A program made the position numbers and the translations under genes. Source: Thermopetrobacter sp. TC1 (lineage in GTDB: Bacteria; Pseudomonadota; Alphaproteobacteria; Rhizobiales; Aestuariivirgaceae). From it: a DNA stretch of 64,000 nucleotides. The stretch covers positions 50,364-114,363 of the forward strand of contig NZ_KN050830.1 of NCBI RefSeq assembly GCF_000746275.1, written 5' to 3'. Positions 55,448 through 63,811 of the stretch are shown in pieces (positions within the stretch are counted from its first letter, which is position 1; each line of letters begins with the position of its first letter). Below the pieces are notes generated by a model. That model ran no database searches and was not told the DNA's origin. It saw only the letters and a list, made by a program, of their open reading frames with translations.

Positions 55448-58400
55448 ATGGCCACCGTTGTTTTGTCCGTGGTTGGCGGAATTGCGGGCGGGTTGCTGGG
55501 CGGGCCGGCCGGAGCCCTTGTTGGCCGGGCGCTGGGCGGGCTGGCCGGTGCCGCCCTGGACAATGCCATCATCGGCGCGCTAACGCCCACGCAGCATTAT
55601 CGCGTGCAGGGCCCGCGGCTGAAGGAGCTGCAGGTTCAGGCCTCCACGGAAGGGGCGCCGATTCCGCGCATCTACGGCCGTGTGCGCCTGGCCGGCCAGA
55701 TCATCTGGGCCACGCGGCTGGAGGAAGAGGTGCGCACCGAGACCACCACCGTCTCTTCCGGCGGCGGCAAGGGCGGAGGTGGCGGCGGCAAGGTGAAGAC
55801 GACCACCACCACCTATCACTATTACGCCAATCTCGCCATTGCCGTCTGCGAAGGTCCGGTGGCCCGCATCGAACGCATCTGGGCCGATGGCAAGCCGCTC
55901 GATCCCGAGGCGGACGGCATCGTCATGCGCGTCTATCCGGGCGATGAGATGCAGGATCCCGATCCGCTCATCGCCGCCAAGGAAGGGATAAGCAACACGC
56001 CCGCCTATCGCGGCGTGGCCTATGTGGTGTTCGAGCGCCTCGCCCTGGAGCGCTTCGGCAACCGCATTCCGCAGTTCGCCTTCGAGGTGGTGCGCCCACT
56101 GGATGACGTGGCGGGCAGGGTGCGGGCGGTGAACATCATCCCCGGCGCCGGCGAGTTCTTTTGCGATCCCAAGGTGATCACCCGCGATGACGGACCCGGC
56201 CAGGGCGCCAGCGAGAACGCCCACGCCAGCGAGAAGACAAGCGACTGGAGTGTTTCTCTCGACCAGCTGCAGGCCGTGGCCCCCAATGTGGAGGCCGCAG
56301 CCCTGGTGGTGAGCTGGTTCGGCGATGATCTGCGCTGCGGCCAGTGCACCATCCGCCCCAAGGTGGAGGTGAAAACCAAGAGAACAAGACCGGAGAGCTG
56401 GCGCGTGGCCGGCCTTTCCCGCGCGCAGGCCAAGACCGTCTCCACCTTGAACGGCCGCCCCGCCTTTGGCGGCACGCCCTCCGACGCCGCCGTCATCCGC
56501 GCCATAAGGGATCTGAAGCGCCGCGGGCTTAAGCCTGTGCTCTATCCCTTCGTGATGATGGACATCCCGCCTGAGAACGGTTTGCCCGACCCCTATGGCG
56601 GCGTTGAACAGCCGCCCTATCCCTGGCGCGGCCGCATCACCTGTGATGCCGCCCCCGGCTTTGCCGGCAGCCCGGACGGCACCGCGGCCGTGAATGCGCA
56701 AATCGGGGATTTTCTGGGCACGTCCCGGCCGGAGCATTTTCATCTGAACGGGGATAAGGTGGTCTATACCGGCCCCGATGAGTGGCGTTACCGCCGCTTC
56801 ATCCTGCATTACGCTTATCTGGCCAAGGCCGCCGGCGGGGTGGAGGCCTTTCTTATCGGCTCGGAGCTGCGCGGGCTCACCTGGCTGCGCAACGGCCCGG
56901 GCAGCTATCCCTTTGTGCAGGCGCTGAAACAACTGGCGGCGGATGTGAAGGCCATCCTCGGGCCGGATGTGAAGGTCTCCTATGCCGCGGACTGGTCGGA
57001 ATGGTTCGGCCATCATCCTGACGACGGCTCCGGGGATGTCTATTTCCATCTCGATCCGCTCTGGGCCGATGCCAACATCGATTTCATCGGCATTGACAAC
57101 TACATGCCCCTGGCCGACTGGCGCAGCGGCATGGCGCATCGCGATGCCGAAGCCGGGGCGAAGAGCATCTATGACCCGGACTATCTGAAGGCCAATATCG
57201 CCGGTGGTGAATATTACGACTGGTTCTATGCCTCCGCCGTGGATCGCGCCGCGCAAAGGCGCACGCCCATCACCGATGATGCCTATGGCAAGCCCTGGGT
57301 CTTTCGCTGCAAGGACATCCTGAACTGGTGGAAAAACCTGCACTATGACCGCCCCGGCGGCGTGGAAAAGGCAACACCCACCCCCTGGCGCCCGCAGAGC
57401 AAGCCCATCTGGTTCACCGAGGCCGGCTGCCCGGCGCTGGACAAGGGCGCCAATCAGCCCAATGTCTTCTTCGACCCCAAGTCTTCTGAGAGCGCACTGC
57501 CCCATTTCTCGTCCGGGCGCCGCGATGATGCCATGCAGAAGGCCTATCTGCGCGCGCTCATGGACTACTGGGCCGCACCCGGCGCGCACAATCCCGTCTC
57601 CTCCGCCTATGGCGGGCGCATGGTGGAGGCATCCCGCATCTTCTTCTGGGCCTGGGATGCCCGGCCGTATCCGTGGTTTCCGGCGCTGTCCGCTGTCTGG
57701 GGCGATCATGCGTCCTATGCCGTGGGGCACTGGCTGAACGGGCGGCTGGATGGCATCTCGGTGGAAAGCCTCATCGCCGCCATTCTTGATGACTGGGGCT
57801 TTCCTGCGGACAAGCGCATCCTTGAGGCCACCGGCGCGCAGGTGACCGGCTATGTGCTGGACAGGCCCATGAGCGCGCGTGCCGCCATCGAGCCGCTTCT
57901 GTCCGCCTTTGCCCTCGATGCGGTGGAAAGCGCGGGGCGCCTGGCCATTGTGCGTCAACAGCGCCGGGCAGCCGCGCACATCGGGCTTGATGATCTCGCC
58001 GATACCGATCCTGAGCGTCCGCTTTTCGAGGTCACGCGGGCGGAACCGGTGGAGATCCCGCAGGCGGCCACCCTGCATTATCTGGAGGAGGCCGCCGATC
58101 ATCGCCCGGCGGCGGTGCATGCGCGGATCACGGCCGAGGGGGATATCGCCCGGGCCGAGGCCGAAGGCGGGCGCGCGCCTTCTGTGAGCCAGACCCTGCC
58201 GGCGGCCATGCCGCAATCCCTGGCCGGGGCGCAGGCCAGCGTGCTCCTGCGCAGGGCCCGCAGCGGCAAGGAGCACCTCTCTTTCGCCCTCGGGCCGAAG
58301 CATCTGCATCTGGAAGCGGGCGATGTCATCACCTTCGCCCCCGCCGGCGCCCGCACCTGGCGCATCACCCGCATCGTCGAGGACGGGCCCTTGCGCCGCA

Positions 58401-59434
58401 TTGAGGCGGTGCGTCACGATCCGCTGGCCTTTGAACCGCAGCCGTGGCCGGAGCGCCGCGCCACCACCACCGCCCGCCGCCCCTTGCCGGCGCCCCTGGT
58501 TCTGGTCCTCGATCTGCCGCGCCTGCGTGACCGACACGATCCGGAACGCCCCTATGCGGCCGCATTCTCCCGGCCCTGGCCGGGAACGGTGGCGCTGGAA
58601 CGCGATGGCGCCTTTGTCGCCACCGCCATCGATGCGCCTGCCATCATCGGCGAGCTTCTTGATCCCCTGCCGGCGGCATCGCCCTGGCTCTATCAGCGTG
58701 GTATCGCCGCACGCGTGCGGCTTTATGACGGCACGCTGGCCTCCGTGACCGAGGAGGCCCTGCTGGCCGGTGCCAACGCCGCCGCCATCGGGGATCCGGC
58801 CACCGGCCGCTGGGAGATCGTGCAGTTCGCCACCGCCGAGCTCATGGCGCCCGGTGTGTGGCGCCTGTCGCGGTTCCTGCGCGGGCAGAGCGGCTCGGAG
58901 CCGGAAATCGCGGCCCATGCGCCCGGCAGCCGTTTCGTGCTGCTCAACGGGCGCCTGGTGCAGGCGGAGGGCTTCGGCATCGCGCAGGCCGGCCAGACCC
59001 TTTCCTGTCGTGCCGGTCCCGCCCGACGCGATCCCGGCGATCCCGCCTGGGTGCGTTTTGACGTGCCGTTTGCCGCCAGGGGCCTGCGTCCCCTTGCGCC
59101 GGTGCATCTGCGCCGGCAGGTGAACACCGCCGGCGACTGGACCTTCACCTGGATCCGCCGCTCGCGCGTGCCGGAGGCGGCCGATGCCTGGGGCGCGGGC
59201 GACGCCCCGCTTGCCGAGACGGCGGAACGCTATGTGTTTCAGATCGCCGATGCCGCCGCGCCCGAGGCCCTGGTGCGCAGCGTGGAGGTCACCTCACCCC
59301 GCCATGTCTGGAGCGCCGCGGAGCAGGCCGCGGATTTTCCCTCCGGCCTGCCCGCTCAAATCCGCGTGCGCGTGGCGCAGATCTCCGAAGTCACCGGCCC
59401 CGGCGCCTGGGCGGAGAAGATGTTCACCACATGA
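55448..59434 (+). CDS. GTA g15-like host-specificity/megatron tail protein
   Basis: 1328 residues, close to the roughly 1300 of the Rhodobacter protein. It forms the tail tip that carries the host-recognition parts. The Gly/Ala-rich hydrophobic start (VVGGIAGGLLGGPAGALVGR) is typical. About residues 400-800 form the GTA TIM-barrel-like domain (FLIGSELRGLTWL … VKVSYAADWSEWFGHH … IDFIGIDNYMPLADW … KPIWFTEAGCPALD), then a phage-tail domain of the gpJ type to the end. Ends four bases before the next gene. A very long antisense frame here is a composition artefact. Confidence 0.95.
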   Translation: MATVVLSVVGGIAGGLLGGPAGALVGRALGGLAGAALDNAIIGALTPTQHYRVQGPRLKELQVQASTEGAPIPRIYGRVRLAGQIIWATRLEEEVRTETTTVSSGGGKGGGGGGKVKTTTTTYHYYANLAIAVCEGPVARIERIWADGKPLDPEADGIVMRVYPGDEMQDPDPLIAAKEGISNTPAYRGVAYVVFERLALERFGNRIPQFAFEVVRPLDDVAGRVRAVNIIPGAGEFFCDPKVITRDDGPGQGASENAHASEKTSDWSVSLDQLQAVAPNVEAAALVVSWFGDDLRCGQCTIRPKVEVKTKRTRPESWRVAGLSRAQAKTVSTLNGRPAFGGTPSDAAVIRAIRDLKRRGLKPVLYPFVMMDIPPENGLPDPYGGVEQPPYPWRGRITCDAAPGFAGSPDGTAAVNAQIGDFLGTSRPEHFHLNGDKVVYTGPDEWRYRRFILHYAYLAKAAGGVEAFLIGSELRGLTWLRNGPGSYPFVQALKQLAADVKAILGPDVKVSYAADWSEWFGHHPDDGSGDVYFHLDPLWADANIDFIGIDNYMPLADWRSGMAHRDAEAGAKSIYDPDYLKANIAGGEYYDWFYASAVDRAAQRRTPITDDAYGKPWVFRCKDILNWWKNLHYDRPGGVEKATPTPWRPQSKPIWFTEAGCPALDKGANQPNVFFDPKSSESALPHFSSGRRDDAMQKAYLRALMDYWAAPGAHNPVSSAYGGRMVEASRIFFWAWDARPYPWFPALSAVWGDHASYAVGHWLNGRLDGISVESLIAAILDDWGFPADKRILEATGAQVTGYVLDRPMSARAAIEPLLSAFALDAVESAGRLAIVRQQRRAAAHIGLDDLADTDPERPLFEVTRAEPVEIPQAATLHYLEEAADHRPAAVHARITAEGDIARAEAEGGRAPSVSQTLPAAMPQSLAGAQASVLLRRARSGKEHLSFALGPKHLHLEAGDVITFAPAGARTWRITRIVEDGPLRRIEAVRHDPLAFEPQPWPERRATTTARRPLPAPLVLVLDLPRLRDRHDPERPYAAAFSRPWPGTVALERDGAFVATAIDAPAIIGELLDPLPAASPWLYQRGIAARVRLYDGTLASVTEEALLAGANAAAIGDPATGRWEIVQFATAELMAPGVWRLSRFLRGQSGSEPEIAAHAPGSRFVLLNGRLVQAEGFGIAQAGQTLSCRAGPARRDPGDPAWVRFDVPFAARGLRPLAPVHLRRQVNTAGDWTFTWIRRSRVPEAADAWGAGDAPLAETAERYVFQIADAAAPEALVRSVEVTSPRHVWSAAEQAADFPSGLPAQIRVRVAQISEVTGPGAWAEKMFTT

Positions 59435-59437
59435 GGC

Positions 59438-60877
59438 ATGACCATGATCCGTGACGTCACCCCTCGTCTGAGCCTGCCGCTGATCGCTGCGCAGCAGGCG
59501 CAGAAACATGTGACCCACAACGAGGCCCTGCGTGATCTCGATGCGCTGGTGCAGGCCACGGTGAAAAGCCGCACCCGCAGCGAACCGCCCGACAGCCCGC
59601 AGGAAGGGGATTGCTACATCGTCGCCGGTTCCGCCACCGGCGACTGGGCGGGACAGGAAAACGCCATCGCCGAGTTCCGCAACGGCGGCTGGGTGTTTCA
59701 TGCGCCGGCCTCCGGCTGGCTGGTCTTTGTCGAGGATGAGGCGGCCTTCTTCTTCTTCGACGGCACAACCTGGCAGAGCTTGACAGCCGCGATCGCCGCC
59801 GCGCTGACGTTTCTCAAGCTGGGCGTCAACACCACCGCCGATAACACCAACCGCCTGGCGGTGAAATCCGATGCGGTGCTGTTCAGCCACGACGACGTCA
59901 CACCCGGATCCGGCGATGTGCGCTTCACCGTCAACAAGAAAAGCGCGGGCAACACCGCAAGCCTTCTGTTTCAGGACAACTGGTCCGGCCGCGCCGAGAT
60001 CGGCCTGACCGGTGATGACAATTTCCGCTTCAAGGTCAGCGCCGACGGCGCCGATTGGCATGAGGGCATCGTCATCGATGCCGCAACGGGGCGCGTTGCC
60101 TTCCCCTCCGGCGGGGTGCGCGAGGTGTTGTACGCCAACCGCACCTATTATGTCGATCCCGTCGGCGGGGATGATGGCAACGACGGTCTGTCCTGGGCCA
60201 CGGCCTTTCGCACCATCAACGCCGCCCTGCGTGCCTGTTACCGTATCGACAGCAACGGCTATGCCGTGCGCATCATGCTGGCTGACGGTGTGCACGATGC
60301 CTTCTACCTGGACCGCCGCATCGTCGGCGATGCGCGTCTGGAAATTATCGGCAACGCCACGGCCCCGGGCAATGTCATCATTCAGGGCCGGGGCTATCAT
60401 GTCGCCCGTTTCGGCGGCGGCGCCAAGGCCACGCTGCGCCACCTCAAGCTGGAGACGGCCAACAACTGGTCTCTCATCAACATCGAAGATGCCTCAAGCC
60501 TGCACATCGATGGCGTCATTTTCGGTGACGCTCTTAACAGGTCCCACATCGAGGCCCGGAGCAATTCGCGCCTTGTCGTCATCGGCAATTACACCGTCGC
60601 CGGCAGCGCCAAGAGCCATCTCAACTTCCGCTCCGGGTCCACCTTCACCGCCGCCGCCAAGACCGTCACCGTCACCGGCACACCGCACTTTTCAGATGCC
60701 TTCGCCATGTTCGGGCATGGCGCATCCTACGACTGCTGGCGCATGACCTGGCAGGGCGCCGCCACCGGCAAGCGCTACTACATTTTCTACAACGCCACCT
60801 GCAATGGTGGTCGTGCGGATCATTTCCCCGGGGATATCCCGGGAAACACCCATCTTGGCGGGCAATACAGCTGGTGA
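59438..60877 (+). CDS. DUF2793 tail-fibre protein with beta-helix domain
   Basis: 479 residues. The first ~110 residues are DUF2793 (TPRLSLPLIAAQQAQKHVTH, NEALRDLDALVQATVKSRT, FRNGGWVFHAPASGWLVFVE), a domain found next to GTA g15. The remainder contains a linker with a beta-rich unit, then a right-handed beta-helix beginning VDPVGGDDGNDGLSWATAF, with repeated short strands to the end. The beta-helix is the type used by phage fibres to bind or cut polysaccharide. It probably mediates capsule or surface binding of the particle. Confidence 0.85.
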   Translation: MTMIRDVTPRLSLPLIAAQQAQKHVTHNEALRDLDALVQATVKSRTRSEPPDSPQEGDCYIVAGSATGDWAGQENAIAEFRNGGWVFHAPASGWLVFVEDEAAFFFFDGTTWQSLTAAIAAALTFLKLGVNTTADNTNRLAVKSDAVLFSHDDVTPGSGDVRFTVNKKSAGNTASLLFQDNWSGRAEIGLTGDDNFRFKVSADGADWHEGIVIDAATGRVAFPSGGVREVLYANRTYYVDPVGGDDGNDGLSWATAFRTINAALRACYRIDSNGYAVRIMLADGVHDAFYLDRRIVGDARLEIIGNATAPGNVIIQGRGYHVARFGGGAKATLRHLKLETANNWSLINIEDASSLHIDGVIFGDALNRSHIEARSNSRLVVIGNYTVAGSAKSHLNFRSGSTFTAAAKTVTVTGTPHFSDAFAMFGHGASYDCWRMTWQGAATGKRYYIFYNATCNGGRADHFPGDIPGNTHLGGQYSW

Positions 60878-60907
60878 AGGCTGAACGACGGATAAGGAGC
60901 CCTAATC

Positions 60908-61543
60908 ATGCATGATGCAGGCATGGGTGTGAATGCGGCCACGCTCGCCCTGATCAGGCGCTTCGAGGGCCTGCGGCTCAAGGCCTATCGCGATGCCGCA
61001 GGCTTCTGGACCATCGGCTATGGCCACACCTCCATGGCCGGCCCGCCGAAGGTGACGCCGGGCATGCGCATCAGCCGCAAGCAGGCGGAGCGTATCTTGC
61101 GCGCCGATGTCGAACGGGTGGCCGGGCAGGTGGCGAAGGTGCTGGGGCCGGACGTCTTATCCCGGCTCAATGAGAACCAGTTCGGCGCCCTGGTGAGCTT
61201 CGCCTTTAACGTCGGCATCGGCAATCTGAGGCGCTCCTCGGTGCTGCGCGCGGTGCGGGCCGGGCGTCTTGAGGAGGTGCCGCGCCTGCTGCTGCGCTGG
61301 ACGAAGGCCGGCGGCCGCCGCTTGCCGGGGCTTGTGCGCCGGCGCCGGGCGGAAGGGCGCTTATGGCTCACTCCGCCGGGCAAGCGCCGGCCGCCGCCTG
61401 GGGCCATCGCCCGCCACACGGCGCAGGAAATCGCCGAACGACCCGGTCTGGCCGCCGCCTGGGCGGCCTTTTTGCTGGCCTTATCCACGCTCCTGGCCGC
61501 ATTGGGAAAGGAGATCACCACATGGTTTGCCACAAACTTCTGA
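60908..61543 (+). CDS. T4-type lysozyme (GH24) with C-terminal membrane segment
   Basis: 211 residues, AAGGAG before the ATG. The GH24 catalytic pattern is RRFEGLRLKAYRDAAGFWTI then GYGHT (Glu, Asp and Thr of the E-x8-D-x5-T signature), followed by LNENQFGALVSFAFNVGIGN and RRRRAEGRLW. After about residue 150 a Pro/Arg linker leads to a hydrophobic helix (AAWAAFLLALSTLLAALGKE). So the endolysin carries its own membrane anchor at the C-terminus, unusual compared with signal-anchor endolysins. The next gene starts inside its last codons. Confidence 0.9.
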   Translation: MHDAGMGVNAATLALIRRFEGLRLKAYRDAAGFWTIGYGHTSMAGPPKVTPGMRISRKQAERILRADVERVAGQVAKVLGPDVLSRLNENQFGALVSFAFNVGIGNLRRSSVLRAVRAGRLEEVPRLLLRWTKAGGRRLPGLVRRRRAEGRLWLTPPGKRRPPPGAIARHTAQEIAERPGLAAAWAAFLLALSTLLAALGKEITTWFATNF

Positions 61544-61809
61544 TGCGCCGTTTCACCCGCCGCCTCCTGCGCCTTCTGCGAAAGAGCGCGGCAGGCGTGA
61601 TCCGCAAGATGCGCCGGCTCATGCACGGGATCAAGGGCTGGCGCACGCTGATGTTTTCGCTGCTGGTTGCCTCGCTCGGCGTTTTCGAGGCCACGGACTG
61701 GACGAACCTTGTGCCCGACGGCCCGCACAAGGGCTACTGGCTGCTCGCCATCGCCCTCATCATCGCCTGGCTGCGCACCATCACCACAACCCCGGTCGGA
61801 CAGCGTTAG
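61522..61809 (+). CDS. Small membrane protein, holin-like
   Basis: 95 residues from the ATG at 61522 with GGAG 8 bases upstream; the ATG at 61543 (TGATG overlap with the lysozyme stop) gives 88. A basic N-terminus (RRFTRRLLRLLRKS … RKMRRLMHG) is followed by two hydrophobic helices (LMFSLLVASLGVFEATDW and YWLLAIALIIAWLRTI). Such basic two-helix proteins adjoining an endolysin are often holins or lysis accessories. Repeat elements begin 22 bases after the stop. Confidence 0.65.
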   Translation: MVCHKLLMRRFTRRLLRLLRKSAAGVIRKMRRLMHGIKGWRTLMFSLLVASLGVFEATDWTNLVPDGPHKGYWLLAIALIIAWLRTITTTPVGQR

Positions 61810-61831
61810 GCAGGGGGGATATTGGCCAGTG

Positions 61832-61887
61832 CCGGAACAGGATTTTGTCCCGTCCCAAAATGTCTTGGCGGGGGATGTTACCCCGCC
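61832..61887. repeat. Decayed hairpin-array remnant
   Basis: CCGGAACAGGATTTTGTCCC (imperfect last hairpin) and GGCGGGGGATGTTACCCCGCC. Confidence 0.65.
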
Positions 61888-61893
61888 ATCCCA

Positions 61894-62020
61894 CTGCACG
61901 ACACGACGTTGCTATTTTCCTCGTCACCCCGGCGTAAGCCGGGGTCTCGGGCCACAAATGCATGAGTTAATGGCCTTAGATACCGGCTTTCGCCGGTATG
62001 ACAATGTGTGTGTCGTATAG
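61894..62020. mobile_element. 127-bp MITE-like element, unoccupied
   Basis: CTGCACGACACGACG at the left and GTGTGTGTCGTATAG at the right form imperfect inverted ends. Inside are CACCCCGGCGTAAGCCGGGGT, TGTGG-like GGGCCACAAATGCATGAG and ATACCGGCTTTCGCCGGTAT. The element ends exactly where the partial coding sequence at 62021 begins. Confidence 0.75.
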
Positions 62021-62112
62021 TTGCAGTGGTCGCGGGGCTGATAACGCTCATCGTGACCGTCATGACCTTCTGGTTCGATCACAAGGACCAGATCACGACC
62101 TTCTTCAAGTAA
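62008..62112 (+). pseudogene. Possible remnant of a small membrane protein gene cut by the repeat
   Basis: From 62020 an open frame encodes VAVVAGLITLIVTVMTFWFD then HKDQITTFFK and TAA at 62110, a plausible C-terminus of a membrane protein. Upstream the frame is repeat DNA with only a GTG (62008) and no ribosome site. The simplest reading is that the 127-bp element replaced the 5' part. A very short functional peptide cannot be excluded. Confidence 0.4.
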
Positions 62113-62131
62113 CGAAACGACACCATCCGCC

Positions 62132-62446
62132 ATGCAGACAGGAAACGATCGTGCCGCCGCCTCCGGCTGGCACCTGGACCGGCGCGTGCCCGTGGCGCTC
62201 ATCGTCACCATCATCATGCAGACCATCGGCATCGTCTGGTGGGCGGCCTCCATCTCCGCCCGCGTGGACGTTCTGGAGCGCCGCTTGCAGGAAGCGCGTC
62301 ACAACCAGAGCAGGATTATCCGTCTGGAAGCCAACCAGAATGCGGTATACCAGAGGCTGGACCGAATCGAGGCCGCCTCCAGGCGCATCGAGGCCAAGCT
62401 CGATCGCCTGATCATGGCGCAAGTGGCAAGGGAGAAGAAACGGTGA
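62132..62446 (+). CDS. Membrane-anchored coiled-coil protein of the GTA late region
   Basis: 104 residues. One transmembrane helix (PVALIVTIIMQTIGIVWWAA) is followed by a long coiled coil with regular Arg/Glu/Leu spacing (RVDVLERRLQEARHNQSRII, LDRIEAASRRIEAKLDRLIM). Ribosome site weak. Similar short proteins lie in lysis or DNA-transfer modules of GTAs and phages; its role is unknown. Its stop overlaps the GTG start of the next gene. Confidence 0.7.
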   Translation: MQTGNDRAAASGWHLDRRVPVALIVTIIMQTIGIVWWAASISARVDVLERRLQEARHNQSRIIRLEANQNAVYQRLDRIEAASRRIEAKLDRLIMAQVAREKKR

Positions 62447-62886
62447 CACCATCCGAGAAGACATCCGCGAACAGTCAGGAAGAGGCGCAAACTCCGGTGA
62501 CCGCGCCGGCCTATGTCTACCGCTGCCGGATCGAAAGGCCGGAGGACGTCTATGACGGCGATACCGTGACCGTCGTCGTCGATCTGGGCTTCAGCATCCA
62601 TTACGGCGAACTGACCTTGCGGCTTTACGGCATCGATGCGCCGGAGATGCGCGGGGTTGAAAAGGAAGAGGGCCGCAAGAGCCGCGACTGGCTGCGCGAG
62701 CGGCTGAAGGACCGTGAGTTCATCGTCCAGACCATCCGCGACCGCAAGGGCAAATACGGCCGCTATCTGGCCATCATCTGGGTAGACGGCGTCAACATCA
62801 ACGAGGAGATGGTCCGCCTGGGCCTTGCCGAACGCAAGGATTATGACCGGAGATCAAGGCGTCGCCGCAAGAGGGGATCGTCATGA
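62443..62886 (+). CDS. Staphylococcal-nuclease-like (SNase) protein
   Basis: 147 residues from a GTG at 62443 that overlaps the previous stop (GTGA). The SNase fold is clear: VYDGDTVTVVVDLGFSIHY, LRLYGIDAPEMRGV, GRKSRDWLRERL, KGKYGRYLAIIWVDGVNINE and MVRLGLA. The catalytic Asp/Arg/Glu context (DGDT, R-x-GID-x-PE, G-RYLA) is preserved. It ends in a highly basic tail (RRSRRRRKRGS). No signal peptide is seen. Its place between holin-type genes suggests the nuclease belongs to the particle or lysis module. Confidence 0.88.
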   Translation: MTPSEKTSANSQEEAQTPVTAPAYVYRCRIERPEDVYDGDTVTVVVDLGFSIHYGELTLRLYGIDAPEMRGVEKEEGRKSRDWLRERLKDREFIVQTIRDRKGKYGRYLAIIWVDGVNINEEMVRLGLAERKDYDRRSRRRRKRGSS

Positions 62887-63323
62887 TGGCACTGGCATGG
62901 TTGGGAAAGGCTCTGGCCGCCCCCCTGGCCGAGACCATCCTCGCCCTGCTGCGCGAAGCAAGAGAACGCCGCATGAGCGAGCAGGCGTTGCGCATGGAGC
63001 TTGAACGCGCCATTGCGGAAAACGTTGCGCGTGTGGCGGCGGAAGAGCTGTGGGCGCGGCGGGATGTGCTGCGGGCCGAGATTGCGGGCGAAAGCGCCTT
63101 GCAGCGGCTGTGGCGGCCCGTGGTGGCGCTCACCGCCTTCTTTTCCTACTGGTATGTGATCGTCGCCGTGCCGCATCTCGTGGCCTGGGGCGTGATGGCG
63201 CCGCCGCGCTTCGGCGAAAAGGGACTGGACAACCTCTTCTGGCTCGCCGCCATATCCGTCGGCGGCTACATCGGTGCCCGCACCGCCGAAAAACTGGCCC
63301 GCCTGCGCCGCCCCGCGCCATAA
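62883..63323 (+). CDS. GTA 3-TM holin family protein
   Basis: 146 residues; the start overlaps the SNase stop (ATGATG at 62883). A first amphipathic region (LGKALAAPLAETILALLREA), a charged helix (RMSEQALRMELERAIAENVA) and the membrane part (VVALTAFFSYWYVIVAVPHL, LDNLFWLAAISVGGYIGART) correspond to the holin-of-3-TMs family described for gene transfer release. It would permit endolysin access for GTA release. Confidence 0.85.
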   Translation: MMALAWLGKALAAPLAETILALLREARERRMSEQALRMELERAIAENVARVAAEELWARRDVLRAEIAGESALQRLWRPVVALTAFFSYWYVIVAVPHLVAWGVMAPPRFGEKGLDNLFWLAAISVGGYIGARTAEKLARLRRPAP

Positions 63324-63811
63324 GCCAGTGCGATCATGTCTCTCTGAGCATGCCGGCAGTGTGTTTTTCAAAAATCCATTCGGCATCGCCAACGTGATGG
63401 CGATCGTCATCGCCCCCGAAAACCCTCTCGTTTGTGACCATGAATTGCCGGCATCCTTGTTCAAGCCATGAAACAGACTGGAGCGCTGCAAGTGTTGCAT
63501 GAGCGGCAGGCAAGAAGGAAACAAGATTCCTCCCCCTGATAGGGGGAGGTCGGCGCGAAGCGCCGGGTGGGGGTCGGGCCACAGGCTCATGAGGTTGCCG
63601 CCCGACCCCCTCCCTGCCCCTCCCCCTGCCAGGGGGAGGGAACGAACACAGCACTCTAAATCCTCCACCACAGCACAGCCTTAGCTCCGTCCCCGCTGTC
63701 CGGGTGCGGTTTATGGTCTGGGCCATGGAACGAAAAAATGCTCATCCATGCTCAGGCTGTATAGGCAACATCCTCTGAAAGAGCCTGTTGCCCGGTGTGG
63801 GGAAGAGAAGG
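63324..63811. other. Intergenic with C/G-rich repeat
   Basis: Besides the element at 63529-63640 nothing coding is supported. A piece around 63395-63470 (CGTCATCGCC, GACCATGAATTGCCGGCATC) faintly recalls other intergenic repeats. Confidence 0.45.
63529..63640. repeat. C/G-rich palindromic element, copy 3 (inverted)
   Basis: Reverse complement of the 15558 copy: CTCCCCCTGATAGGGGGAG, CGGCGCGAAGCGCCG, GTCGGGCCACAGGCTCATGA, GTTGCCGCCCGACC, ending CTCCCCCTGCCAGGGGGAG. Confidence 0.85.

Noticed and set aside
55580-59107. 1175-codon minus-strand frame opposite GTA g15
   Set aside because: g15 has full-length homology-type motifs and coupled neighbours; the antisense frame has no domain and no RBS.
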